Notes under the pieces: model-generated | Seen by the model: the letters and a program-made list of their open reading frames with translations, nothing else | Told to the model about the DNA's origin: nothing | Databases searched by the model: none | Shown here: one piece after another, positions 1 through 12,318 of the stretch | Numbering within the stretch: the stretch's first letter is position 1 | Layout of the letters: each line of letters opens with the position of its first letter | From: Plazaster borealis | Taxonomy: Eukaryota > Echinodermata > Asteroidea > Forcipulatida > Labidiasteridae | NCBI GenBank assembly: GCA_021014325.1 | Contig: CM037463.1 | Span: 6,517,001 to 6,581,000 of the forward strand | DNA length: 64,000 bases | Direction of reading: 5' to 3' | Program-made: the position numbers and the translations under genes

Positions 1-70
1 TTAGGGTTAGGGTTAGGGTTAGGGTTAGGGTTAGGGTTAGGGTTAGGGTTTGGGTTAGGGTTAGGGTTAG
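1..70 (+). repeat. telomere-type (TTAGGG)n tract
   Basis: About twelve units of the animal telomere hexamer, with one T-for-A variant near 50 and decay (TTAGCG) at 67-72 where the satellite begins. The G-rich strand reads 5' to 3' into the window. At a true left chromosome end the plus strand would read CCCTAA, so this is either an interstitial telomeric block, the inner edge of an inverted segment, or a mis-joined contig end. Confidence 0.95.
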
Positions 71-3000
71 CGTTACTTCTTTTTGTAGATATAAAGAATA
101 CTTTGTTCTTCTTTCAATATAATGTGTCAACTTCTTTTTACAATCCGGTAAAAAGAAATATATCTTTTGTCTGAGCGTACTTGGATTCGAACCATGAACT
201 TGCAATATACAATACCATCAGTTATCCAATTGGGCTAACCGTTCTAATTATAAGAAGTGGGGGGTTTTTTGGTAGATATAATGAATACAGTTCTTCTTTC
301 AATATGATGTGTCAATTTCTTTTTACAATCCGGTAAAAAGAAATATATCTTTTGACTGAGCGAACTTGGATTCGAACCAGGGACTTGCAATATGCAATAC
401 AATCAGTTATCCAATTGGGCTAACCGTCCTACTTATAAGAAGTTTTATTTATAGTAGATATAAAGAATACTTTGTTCTTCTTTCAATTTAATGTGTCATC
501 TTCTTTTTATAATCCGATAAAAAGAAATTTTTCTTTTTGTCTGAGCGAACTGGCATTCGAACCAGGGACTTGCAATATACAATACCATCAGTTATCTAAT
601 TGGGATAACCGTTCTACTCAAAAGTGTTCTTTTTTTGTAGATATAAAGGATACTTTGTTCTTCTTTCAATATTCGGTAAAAAAAAGAATTCTGATGCAAC
701 TGGGATTCGAACCAGTGTCTTGCAATATGCAAAACCATCAGTTATCTAATTGGGCTAACCGTTCTACTTATAAGAAGTTTTCTTTACAGTAGATATAAAG
801 AACACTTTGTTCTTCTTTCAATATAATGTGTCATCTTCTTTGTACAATCCGGTAAAAAGAAATAAATTTGTGTCTGTTGCAACTGGGATTCAAACCATTG
901 TCTTGCAATATGGAATACCATCAGTTATCCAATTGGGCTAACGGTTTTACTCATAATAAGTGTTCTTTTTTTGTAGATATAAGAAAATACTGTTCTTCTT
1001 TCAATATAATGTGTCATCTTCTTTTTACAATCCGGTAAAAAGAAATATATATGTGTCTGATGCAACTGGGATTCGAACCAGTGTCTTGCAATAAACAATA
1101 CCATCAGTTATCCAATTGGGCTAACCGTTCTACTCATAAGAAGTATTATCTTTTTGTAGAAATAAAGAATACTTTGTTCTTCTTTCAATATCCGGTAAAA
1201 AGAAAAATCTGATGCAACTGGGATTCGAACCAGTGTCTTGATATATGCAATTCAATCAGTTATCTAATTGGGCTAACCGTCCTACTTATAAGAAGTTTTC
1301 TTAAGATATAAGAAAATACTGTTCTTCTTTCAATATAATGTGTCATCTTCTTTTTACAATCCGGTAAAAAGAAATATATTTGTGTCTGTTGCAACTTGGA
1401 TCCGAACCAGTGTCTTTCAATATGCAATACCATCAGTTATCCAATTGGGCTAATCGTTCTACTCATAAGAAGTGTTCTTTTTTGTAGATAAAAAGAATAC
1501 TTTGTTCTTCTTTCAATATATTGTGTCAAGTTCACTTTACAATCCGGTAAAAAGAAATATATTTTTTCTGATGCAACTGGGATTCGAACCATTCGAACCA
1601 TTCTCTTGCAATATGGAATACCATCAGTTATCCAATTGGGCTAACCGTTTTACTCATAATAAGTGTTCTTTTTTTGTAGATATAAGAAAATACTGTTCTT
1701 CTTTCAATATAATGTGTCACCTTCTTTTTACAATCCGGTAAAAAGAAATATATCTTTTATATATCTTTTGGGATTCAAACCAGGGACTTGCAATATACAA
1801 TACCATCAGTTATCCAATTGGGCTAACCGTTCTACTCATAAGAAGTGTTCTTTTTGTGTAGATATAGAGATTACTTTGTTCTTTTTTCAATATAATGTGT
1901 CATTTTCTTTTTACAATCCGGTGAAAAGAAATATATTTGTGTCTGTTGCCACTGGGATTCGAACCAGTGTCTTGCAATATGCAATACCATCAGTTATCCA
2001 ATGGGGCTAAAATTTCTACTCTTATGAAGTGTTCTTGTTTGTAGATATAAAGAATACCTTGTTCTTCTTTCGATATAATGTGTCAACTTGTTTTTACAAT
2101 CCGGTAAAAAGAAATATATTTTACTGATGCAACTGGGATTCAAACTAGTGTCTTGCAATATGCAATACCATCAGTTATCCAATTGGGCTAACCGTCCTAC
2201 TTATAAGAAGTTTTATTTATAGTAGATATAAAGAATGCTTTGTTCTCCTTTCAATTTAATGTGTCATCTTCTTTTTACAATACGGTAAAAAGAAATTTAT
2301 TTGTGTCTGTTGCAACTGGGATTCGAACCAGTGTCTTGCAATATGCAATCCCATCAGTTATCCAATTGGGCTAACCGTTCTACTCATAGGAAGTGTTCTT
2401 TTTTGTAGATATAAAGAATATTCTGTTCTTCTTTCGCTATAATGTGTCAACTTCTTTTTACAATCCGGTAAAAAGAAATTTTTCTTTTTGTCTGAGCGAA
2501 CTGGGATTCGAACCAGGGACTTGCAATATACAATACCATCAGTTATCTAATTGGGCTAACCGTTCTTCTCATAAGAAGTGTTCTTTTTTTGTAGATATAA
2601 AGAATACTTTCAATATTCGTTAAAAAAAATTCTGATGCAACTGGAATTCGAACCAGTGTCTTGCAATATGCAAAACCATCAGTTATCTAATTGGGCTAAC
2701 CGTTGTAGTTATAAGAAGTTTTCTTTACAGTAGATATAAAGAATACTGTTCTTCTTTCAATATAATGTGTCAACTTCTTTTTATTATCCGGTAAAAAAGA
2801 ATTATATGTGTCTGATGCAACTGGGATTCGAACCAGTGTCTTGCAATAAACAATACCATCAGTTATCCAATTGGGCTAACCGTTCTACTCATAAGAAGTG
2901 TTATCTTTTTGTAGATATAAAGAATACTTTGTTCTTCTTTCAATATCCGGTTAAAAAAAAAAATTCTGATGCAATCTTCTTTCAATATAATGTGTCATCT

Positions 3001-6000
3001 TCTTTGTACAATCCGGTAAAAAGAAATATATTTGTGTCTGTTGCAACTGGGATTCGAACCATTGTCTTCCAATATGGAATACCATCAGTTTTCCAATTGG
3101 GCTAACCGTTCTACTCATAAGAAGTGTTCTTTGTTGTAGATATAAAGAATACTCTGTTCTCCTTTCGATATAATGTGTCATCATCTTTTTACAATCCGGT
3201 AAAAAGAAATATATTTTACTGATGCAACTGGGATTCATACCAGTGTCTTGCAATATGCAATACCATTAGTTATCCAATTAGGCTAACCGTCCTACTTATA
3301 AGAAGTTTTATTTATAGTAGATATAAAGAATACTTTGTTCCTCTTTCAATTTAATGTGTCATCTTCTTTTTACAATACGGTTAAAAGAAATTTATTTGTG
3401 TCTGTTGCAACTGGGATTCGAACCAGTGTATTGCAATATGCAATCCCATCAGTAATCCAATTCGGCTAACCGTTCTACTCATAAGAAGTGTTCTTTTTTG
3501 TAGATATAAAGAATACTGTTCTTCTTTCAATATAATGTGTCAACTTCTTTTTACAATCCGTAAAAAGAAATATATTTCTTGTCTGAGCTTACTGGGATTC
3601 GAACGAGGGACTTGCAATATACAATACCGTCAGTTATCCAATTGGGCTAACCGTTCTACTCATAAAATTGTTCTTTTTTTGTAGGTATAAAGAATACTTT
3701 GTTCTTCTTCAATATAATGACACAACTTCTGTTTACAATCCGGGAAAAAGAAATATATCTTTTGTCTGAGTGAACTGGGATTCGAACCAGGGACTTGCTA
3801 TATACAATACCGTCAGTTATCCAATTGGGCTAACTGTTCTACTTAAAAGAAGTGTTCTTTTTTTGTAGATATAAAGAATACTTTGTTCTTCTTTCAATAT
3901 AATGTGTCAACTTCTGTTTACAATCCGGTAAAAAGAAATATATTTGTTTCTGATGAAACTGGGATTCAAACCAGTGTCTTGCAATATGCAATACCATCAG
4001 TTATCCAATTGGGCTAACCGTTCTACTCATTAGAAGTGTTCTTTTTTGTAGATTTAGAGAATACTTTGTTCTTCTTTCTATATAATGTGTCAACTTCTTT
4101 TTACAATCCGGTAAAAAGAAATATATCTTTTGTCTGACCGAACTGGGATTCAAACCAGGGACTTGCATTATACAATACCATCAGTCAATTGGGCTAACCG
4201 TTTTACTCATAAGAAGTGTTCTTTTTTGTAGATATAAAGAATATTCTGTTCTTCTTTCGATATAATGTGTCAACTTCTTTTTACAATCCGGTAAAAAGAA
4301 ATTTTTCTTTTTGTCTGAGCGAACTGGGATTCGAACCAGGGATTTGCAATATACAATACCATCAGTTATCTAATTGGGCTAACCGTTCTTCTCATAAGAA
4401 GTGTTCTTTTTTTGTAGATATAAAGAATACTTTCAATATTCGGTAAAAAAAAAATTCTGATGCAACTGGGATTCGAACCAGTGTCTTGCAATATGCAAAA
4501 CCATCAGTTATCTAATTGGGCTAACCGTTGTAGTTATAAGAAGTTTTCTTTACAGTAGATATAAAGAATACTGTTCTTCTTTCAATATAATGTGTCAACT
4601 TCTTTTTATTATCCGGTAAAAAAAGAAATATATATGTGTCTGATGCAACTGGGATTCGAACCAGTGTCTTGCAATAAACAATACCATCAGTTATCCAATT
4701 GGGCTAACCGTTCTAATTATAAGAAGTGGGGTTCTTTTTGGTAGATATAATGAATACTGTTCTTCTTTCAATATGATGTGTCAACTTCTTTTTACAATCC
4801 GGTAAAAAGAAATATATCTTTTGTCTGAGCGAACTTGGATTCGAACCAGGGACTTGCAATATGCAATACAATCAGTTATCCAATTGGGCTAACCGTCCTA
4901 CTTATAAGAAGTTTTATTTATAGTAGATATAAAGAATACTTTGTTCTTCTTTCAATTTACTGTGTCATCTTCTTTTTACAATCCGGTAAAAAGAAATTTA
5001 TCTTTTTGTCTGAGCGAACTGGGATTCGAACCAGGGACTTGCAATATACAATACCATCAGTTATCTAATTGGGCTAACCGTTCTACTCATAAGAAGTGTT
5101 ATTTTTTGTAGATATAAAGAATACTTTGTTCTTCTTTCAATATAATGTGTCAACTTCTTTTTACAATCCGGTAAAAAGAAATATATCTTTTGTCTGAGCG
5201 AACTGGGATTCGAACCAGGGACTTGCAATATACAATACCATCAGTTATCCAATTGGGCTAACCGTTCTACTCATAAGAAGTGTTGTTTTTTTGTAGATAT
5301 AAAGAATACTTTGTTCTTCTTTCAATATAATGTGTCAACTTCTGTTTACAATCCGGTAAAAAAAAAACTAAAAAAAAAACACAAAACATTCTGATGCAAC
5401 TGGGATTCGAACCAGTGTCTTGCAATATGGAATACCATCAGTTATCCAATTTGGCTAACCGTTCTACTCATAAGAAGTGTTCTTTTTTGTAGATATAAAG
5501 AATATTTTGTTCTTCTTTCAATATATGTGTCAACTTCTGTTTACAATCCGGTAAAAAAATATAAATATTTTTCTGATGCAACTGGGATTCGAACCAGTGT
5601 CTTGAAATATGCAATACCATCAGTTATCCAATTGGGCTAACCGTTCTACTCATAAGAGGTGATCTTTTTTTGTAGATATAAAGAATACTTTGTTCTTCTT
5701 TCACTATAATGTGTCAACTTCTTTTTACAATCCGGTAAAAAAAAAAAAAAAAAAAAAAAATCATTCTGATGCAACTGAGATTCGAACCAGTGTCTTGCAA
5801 TATGGAATACCATCAGTTATCCAATTTGGCTAACCGTTCTACTCATAAGAAGTGTTCTTTTTTGTAGATATAAAGAATATTTTGTTCTTCTTTCAATATA
5901 ATGTGTCAATTTTTTACAATCCGGTAAAAAAAAAATATATTTTTCTGATGCAACTGGGATTCGAACCAGTGTCTTGCAATATGCAATACCATCAGTTATC

Positions 6001-9000
6001 CAATTGGGCTAACCGTTCTACTCATAAGAAGTGTTCTTTTTTTGTAGATATAAAGAATACTTTGTTCTTCTTTGAATATAATGTGTCAACTTCTGTTTAC
6101 AATCCGGTAAAAAGAAACATAATTGTGTCTGTTGCACCTGGGATTCGAACCAGTGTCTTGCAATATGCAAAACCATCAGTTATCTAATTGGGCTAACCGT
6201 TCTACTTATAAGAAGTTTTCTTTACAGTAGTTATAAAGAACACTTTGTTCTTCTTTCAAGATATTGTGTCATCTTCTTTGTACACTCCGGTAAAAAGAAA
6301 TATATTTGTGTCTGTTGCAACTGGGATTCGAACCATTGTCTTGCAATATGGAATACCATCAGTTATCCAATTGGGCTAACCGTTTTACTCATAATAAGTG
6401 TTCTTTTTTGTAGATATAAAGAACACTCTGTTCTTCTTTCAATATAATGTGTCATCTTCTTTTTACAATCCGGTAAAAAGAAATATATATGTGTCTGATG
6501 CAACTGGGATTCGAACCAGTGTCTTGCAATAAACAATATCATCAGTTATCCAATTGGGCTAACCGTTCTACTCATAAGAAGTGTTCTTTTTTTGTAGATA
6601 TAATGAATACTGTTCTTCTTTCAATATAACGTGTCAACCTCTTTTTACAATCCGGTAAAAAGAAATATATCTTTTGTCTGAGCGAACTTGGATTCGAATC
6701 AGGGACTTGCAATATACAATACCATCAGTTATCCAATTGGGCTAACCGTTCTACTCATAAGAAGTGTTCTTTTTTTGTAGATATAAGGAATACTTTGTTC
6801 TTCTTTCAATATAATGTGTCAACTTCTGTTTACAATCCGGTAAAAAAAAAAAAAAAAAAAAACATTCTGATGCAACTGGGATTCGAACCAGTGTCTTGCA
6901 ATATGGAATACCATCAGTTATCCAATTTGGCTAACCGTTCTACTCATAAGAAGTGTTCTTTTTTGTAGATATAAAGAATATTTTGTTCTTCTTTCAATAT
7001 AATGTGTCAACTTCTGTTTACAATCCGGTAAAAAAATATAAATATTTTTCTGATGCAACTGGGATTCGAACCAGTGTCTTGAAATATGCAATACCATCAG
7101 TTATCCAATTGGGCTAACCGTTCTACTCATAAGAGGTGATCTTTTTTTGTAGATATAAAGAATACTTTGTTCTTCTTTCAATATAATGTGTCAACCTCTT
7201 TTTACAATCCGGTAAAAAAAACAGAAAACAAAAAAAAAAACATTCTGATGCAACTGAGATTCGAACCAGTGTCTTGCAATATGGAATACCATCAGTTATC
7301 CAATTTGGCTAACCGTTCTACTCATAAGAAGTGTTTTTTTTTTGTAGATATAAAGAATACTTTGTTCTTCTTTGAATATAATGTGTCAACTTCTGTTTAC
7401 AATCCGGTAAAAAGAAACATAATTGTGTCTGTTGCACCTGGGATTCGAACCAGTGTCTTGCAATACGCAATACCATCAGTTATCCAATTGGGCTAACCGT
7501 TCTACTTATAAGAAGTGGGGGTTTTTTTAGATATAAAAAATACTTTGTTTTTCTTTCAATATAATGTGTCAACTTCTGTTTACTATACGGTAAAAAAAAA
7601 ATTCTTATGCAACTGGGATTCGAACCAGTGTCTTGCAATATGGAATACCATCAGTTATCCAATTAGGCTAACCGTTCTACTCATAATAAGTGTTCTTTTT
7701 TGCAGATATAAAAAGTACTCTGTGCTTCTTTCGATATAATGTGTCAACTTCTTTTTACAATTCGGTAAAAAGAAAAATATTTTACTGATGCAATTGGGAT
7801 TCAAACCAGTGTCTTGAAATATGCAATACCATCAGTTATCCAATTGGGCTAACCGTCTTCCTGATAAGAAGTTTTATTTATAGTAGATATAAAGAATACT
7901 TTGTTCTTCTTTCAATATAATGTGTCAACTTCTGTTTACTATATACTGTAAAAAATATGTATATATTTTTCTGATGCAACTGGAATTCGAACCAGTGTGT
8001 TGCAATGTGCAATACCATCAGTTATCCAATTGGGCTAACCGTTCTACTCATAAGAAGTGTTCTTTTTTTGTAGATATAAAAAGTACTCTGTGCTTCTTTC
8101 GATATAATGTGTCAACTTCTTTTTACAATTCGGTAAAAAGAAAAAATTTTTACTGATGCAATTGGGATTCAAACCAGTGTCTTGAAATATGCAATACCAT
8201 CAGTTATCCAATTGGGCTAACCGTCTTCCTGATAAGAAGTTTTATTTATAGTAGATATAAAGAATACTTTGTTCTTCTTTCAATATAATGTGTCAACTTC
8301 TGTTTACTATATACTGTAAAAAATATATATATATTTTTCTGATGCAACTGGGATTCGAACCAGTGTCTTGCAATGTGCAATACCATCAGTTATCCAATTG
8401 GGCTAACCGTTCTGCTCATAAGAAGTGTTCTTTTTTTGTAGATATAATGAATACTGTTCGTCTTTCAATAAAATGTGTCAACTTCTTTTTAAAATCCGGT
8501 AAAAAGAAAAATGTTAGTGTCTGTTGCACCTGGGATTCGAACCAGTGTCTTGCAATACGCAATGCCATCAGTTATCCAATTGGGCTAACCGTTCTACTTA
8601 TAAGAAGTGGGTTTTTTTTTTAGATTTAAAAAATACTTTGTTCTTCTTTCAATATAATGTGTCAACTTCTGTTTACTATACGGTAAAAAAAAAATTCTTA
8701 TGCAACTGGGATTCGAACCAGTGTCTTGCAATATGGAATACCATCAGTTATCCAATTGGGCTAACCGTTCTACTCATAATAAGTGTTTTTGGTTTTTTTT
8801 GTAGATATAAAGAATACTGTTCTTCTTTCAATATAATGTGTCAACTTCTTTTTACAATCCGGTAAAAAGAAATATATCTTTTATATCTCTTTTGGGATTC
8901 AAACCAGGGACTTGCAAAATACAATACCATCAGTTATCAAATTGGGCTAACTGTTCTACTCGTAAGAAGTGGTTTTTTTTTTGTAGATATAAAGAATACT

Positions 9001-9710
9001 TTGTTTTTCTTTCAATATAATGTGTCAACTTTTGTTTACTTTACGGTAAAAAAATAAAAAATAAAAATCTGATGCAACTGGGAATCGAACCAGTGTCTTG
9101 CAATATGGAATACCATCAGTTATCCAATTGGGCTAACCGTTCTACTCAAAGTGTTCTTTTTTTTTGTAGATATAAAGAATACTTTGTTCTTCTTTCAATA
9201 TAATGTGTCAACTTCTTTTTACAATCCGGTAAAAAGAAAAATATTTGTGTCTGTTGCACCTGGGATTCAAACCAGTGTCTTGCAGTATGCAATACCATTA
9301 GTTATCCAATTGGGCTAACCGTTCTACTCATAAGAAGTGTTCGTTTTTGTAGATACAAAAAATACTCTGTGCTTCTTTCGATATAATGTGTCAACTTCTT
9401 TTTACAATCCGGTAAACAGAAATATATCTTTTGTCTGAGCGAACTGGGATTCTAACCAGGGACTTGCAATATGCAATACCATCAGTTATCCAATTGGGCT
9501 AACCGTTCTACTCATAAGAAGTGTTCTTTTTTGTAGATATAAAAAATACATTGTTTTTCTTTCGATATAATGGGTCATCTTCTTTTTACAATCCGGTAAA
9601 AAGAGATATATTTGTGTCTGTTGCACCTGGGATTCGAACCAGTGTCTTGCAATATGCAATACCATTAGTAATCCAATTGGGCTAACCGTTCTACTCATAA
9701 GAAGTGTTCT
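71..9710 (-). repeat. satellite array with tRNA-like block in each unit
   Basis: Roughly 55-60 head-to-tail units of about 150-185 bp. Each unit has an AT-rich spacer (GTAGATATAAAGAATAC, then CTTCTTTCAATATAATGTGT, then CAATCCGGTAAAAAGAAA) and a block of about 75 bp. Read on the minus strand, that block has TAGCCCAATTGG, a perfect tRNA A-box (Pol III internal promoter), and GGTTCGAATCC, a perfect B-box, about 35 bp apart. The acceptor and T stems do not pair well (the T arm looks one base short), so these are tRNA-derived pseudo-tRNAs and not working tRNAs. Two subfamilies differ 3' of the A-box: 'CAGTGTCTTGCAATATGCAA' and 'CAGGGACTTGCAATATACAA' on the plus strand. Open frames of 60-115 codons here (FFFVDIKNTLFFFQYNVS-like) are repetitive chance translations. 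Confidence 0.93.
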
Positions 9711-9714
9711 TTAT
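9711..9714. repeat. TTAT target-site duplication, left
   Basis: TTAT directly precedes the piggyBac terminus, and the same four bases follow the right terminus at 14173-14176. Joining the two flanks restores a normal satellite unit (..GTTCTTTATAGTAGATA.., as seen intact at 15055-15075), which proves insertion into the satellite. Confidence 0.85.
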
Positions 9715-9933
9715 CCCTTTGAGTACCGTCGTGCCAGATGTGCTCAAAAAAGCATTTCACTTAGTGACCACCGAGTCCTTATGGCACCTGACTATTTCCT
9801 CTCTCGTTTACCACGGAGGCTCACTGGCACCAACAGTAATTCATCAAAATGTAAATTGCGCCCTCAATCCCATCCGCGTGCGTGCATCACCCCGGCAATT
9901 TTAAAACACCTGCCCGCGTCCAATCCTTGACAA

Positions 9934-11688
9934 TTGCAGCAAGCATCCACGCATTCTTCAGTCCTAGATTCTGACATGGCCGATGAAAATGATACAATTT
10001 TGGATGAAATCTTTGCTGATAGCGGTTCGGACATGTCCTCTGACGAAGATTCACCACTTGATGATTTGTCGAAAGAAGAGAGTGATGATGAGCCCATCGC
10101 CCGGACATCGACACCATCCGGTTCATCCAAGACCAAGAAGCTAAATTTCCGGTGTGGATGGCGTGAAGCCAAGTCTTACACCCGGGGACCGCCTGTGCAA
10201 TTTACAGCAAACACCGGGGCTACAGAAGACTTCAGTTCGTTCTCCCCCATACAAATCTTCAAACTGTACTTTTGTGAAGCAGTGTGGCAGATGATAGTAG
10301 ATGAGACCAATCGTTATGCTGATCAAACTTTGGGTGCGGGTGCAGAAAATCAGCGTGCTTGGAGACCAACTAATGTACATGAAATGATGGCATTCGTGGC
10401 CCTACTTCTTTGCATGGGAATCAACAAAAGGCCTCGTTACTCCATGCATTGGTCCAGGTCTGAAATTCTACGAAGTCCCCTGTACTCAGCAACCATGGCT
10501 CGTAACCGATTTACTGCAATCCTTCGATTTTTCCACCTCGCCAATAACAGAGATGTGGAGGACGACTCTCCCCGTGACAAACTTTCAAAATTACGCCCAC
10601 TGTTAAACATTGTACTTCCATCATTCCTCCGGGTGTACCAGCCTGGACGAAACCTTTCACCGGACGAGACCATGGTAAAGTTCAAAGGACGACTCAGCTT
10701 CAAGCAGTATATGCCACGAAAGGCCGCCAAATGGGGATTGAAATGTTTTTCATTGAACGAATCAGACACAGGGTACACGTGTGCCTGGGAGTTGTTCACA
10801 GGATCGCAGCCCAGGTCCCCACAAGGACAGTCCTCTGTAAGTTATCCTGAGACACACCATCCATCCGATCTTGGGGCACCAGGCAAGGTAGTCTTGAACC
10901 TTTTGCAGGGACTTGTAAATAAAGGACATTGCATCTACATGGACAATTGGTTTAGTAGTCCGGCTCTGTTCTCCAAGTTGTCTGAGCTAGGATTCGGAGC
11001 TTGTGGAACTGTGCGCTATACCACCCTAGGGATACCTGATGTTGCAAACCCCAAAAAGTTCCCCATGAAAAGCGGAGCAGATCCCCAATTTTATCAGAAA
11101 GCAGGCCAACTATGCGTTATGTGGCAGGACACAAAACGTGTCACTCTCCTGTCAAACTATGGCGATTGCAGTGTCACTAGTAAAAAGATTCGCAGCCGGA
11201 AAACTTCAACAGGATTTCGTCATATCCAAAAACCGAGCATAGTCAACGATTACAATAAAAACATGGGAGGCACGGATCTGGCAGCACAATTGTGCACTTA
11301 CTATACTCACAGCCACAGACCACTAAAATGGTGGAAACGAGTATTTATCTCAATCCTAGACATCTGTTTGCTTAATGCTAATGTCCTATACAACAGCATC
11401 CATACAAACAAGAGCTTGTCTACTTTGGATTTCCGGGTCAAGGTGATAGAGGCACTTATTTCAAGCTTGGAGTACAACCCAGTTCAGCATGCCAGCAGTC
11501 AACTGTCCAGTGGTTCAAACGCCCTTTCAACTCAGCACTTTCCTGGTCCGAATGTTGGCGGGAAGAAACGCAACTGTGTTGTATGCAGTTCGACCTCTAA
11601 TAGAAAACAAACGCGCATGATTTGTAAGCAATGTTTCAAGCCAATGTGTGTTATACCATGCTTTGAGAATTTCCACACCAAGCGATAA
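9934..11688 (+). CDS. piggyBac transposase (DDE_Tnp_1_7 type, PGBD4-like)
   Basis: Catalyses cut-and-paste transposition of the surrounding element in the nucleus. The frame gives 584 residues from the first ATG. A second ATG at 9976 (570 residues) is equally plausible and starts the acidic Asp/Ser-rich N-terminus (about residues 15-55 of the long form). Family motifs follow in order: SPDETMVKFKGRLSFKQYMP with the first catalytic Asp (244), IYMDNWFSSPALFSKL with the second (337), and YNKNMGGTDLAAQLCTYY with the third (448). A C-terminal cysteine-rich zinc-binding segment runs from about 548 to 580 (CVVC...CKQC...C...FH). Length and architecture are typical, no stop or frameshift interrupts the frame, and the terminal repeats are present. 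It may be functional; activity is not shown. Confidence 0.93.
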   Translation: MQQASTHSSVLDSDMADENDTILDEIFADSGSDMSSDEDSPLDDLSKEESDDEPIARTSTPSGSSKTKKLNFRCGWREAKSYTRGPPVQFTANTGATEDFSSFSPIQIFKLYFCEAVWQMIVDETNRYADQTLGAGAENQRAWRPTNVHEMMAFVALLLCMGINKRPRYSMHWSRSEILRSPLYSATMARNRFTAILRFFHLANNRDVEDDSPRDKLSKLRPLLNIVLPSFLRVYQPGRNLSPDETMVKFKGRLSFKQYMPRKAAKWGLKCFSLNESDTGYTCAWELFTGSQPRSPQGQSSVSYPETHHPSDLGAPGKVVLNLLQGLVNKGHCIYMDNWFSSPALFSKLSELGFGACGTVRYTTLGIPDVANPKKFPMKSGADPQFYQKAGQLCVMWQDTKRVTLLSNYGDCSVTSKKIRSRKTSTGFRHIQKPSIVNDYNKNMGGTDLAAQLCTYYTHSHRPLKWWKRVFISILDICLLNANVLYNSIHTNKSLSTLDFRVKVIEALISSLEYNPVQHASSQLSSGSNALSTQHFPGPNVGGKKRNCVVCSSTSNRKQTRMICKQCFKPMCVIPCFENFHTKR

Positions 11689-11786
11689 ATTCGGTAAACA
11701 AATAAACAATGTATAAAGCCAATTATGTAAAAAATGTGTAAAGCTGTTATACCATGATTGGAGAATTTCCACACCAAGCGATTAAT
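11650..11786 (+). repeat. tandem duplication of transposase 3' end
   Basis: About 37 bp covering the transposase C-terminal codons and stop (GTTATACCATGCTTTGAGAA onward) recurs about 96 bp later (GTTATACCATGATTGGAGAA onward, 11746). The second copy is non-coding and lies in the 3' untranslated part of the element. Confidence 0.8.
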
Positions 11787-12310
11787 TTTAAATACTTTCG
11801 GAACCCCCCCCCCCCCCCGCTACAATGTTGAATCCCACAAGCGCATGTCAGTCAACATTGAGGCGGGGGGAGGGATGGTACTTCGAAAGTATAGCACTTT
11901 GGGAATGCCTTATTTACATATTGGTTCATGATAGGTGGTGACGAATACTAGTTTTGATTTTAGCAGTAAATTGGTTCCAGTTCATATTGCGCGTAATCAA
12001 ACTTATCTTGTTTGTTTTATGTTTATATTGAATGTTGAATCCTATGAGCGCCAACCCAAGTTTCCAACATTGCGGCGGGTGGGCGGGGGGGAGGATGGTG
12101 CTTCAAAAGAAAAACAATTGCACTTTTACATATCTGTTCATGATAGGTGTCAATTGATGGTGCTTCGAAAGGAAATTGAGGCGGGGGGGCGGGGGATGGT
12201 ACTTCGAAAGTACAAGTATAGCACTTTGGGAATGCCTTATTTACATATTGGTTCATGATAGGTGGTGACGAATACTAGTTTTGAGTTTAGCAGTAATTTG
12301 GTTCCAGTTC
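11787..12310 (+). repeat. piggyBac subterminal repeats, left of nested insert
   Basis: Direct repeats inside the piggyBac element. A segment starting GCACTTTGGGAATGCCTTAT occurs at about 11897-11969 and again at 12221-12293. A segment with ATGAGCGCCAACCCAAG occurs near 12042 and again near 13621, beyond the nested insert. G-rich GGCGGGGGG runs and a C-run (11808-11819) are present. No coding potential is visible. Such subterminal repeats often bind transposase, but that is only inference here. Confidence 0.75.
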
Positions 12311-12318
12311 ATATTGTG

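Noticed and set aside
472..9698. Many ORFs of 60-115 codons with FFFVDIKNTLFFFQYNVSTSFYNPVKRN-like sequence, and reverse-strand frames such as 9486-9698
   Set aside because: They repeat with the satellite period, differ by frameshifts between units, and their coding pattern follows the repeat consensus. No gene-like conservation beyond the repeat itself.
71..9710. Functional tRNA gene cluster
   Set aside because: A- and B-boxes are present, but acceptor, D and T stems do not pair in the consensus and no consistent anticodon stem is seen. tRNA-derived repeats, not tRNA genes.
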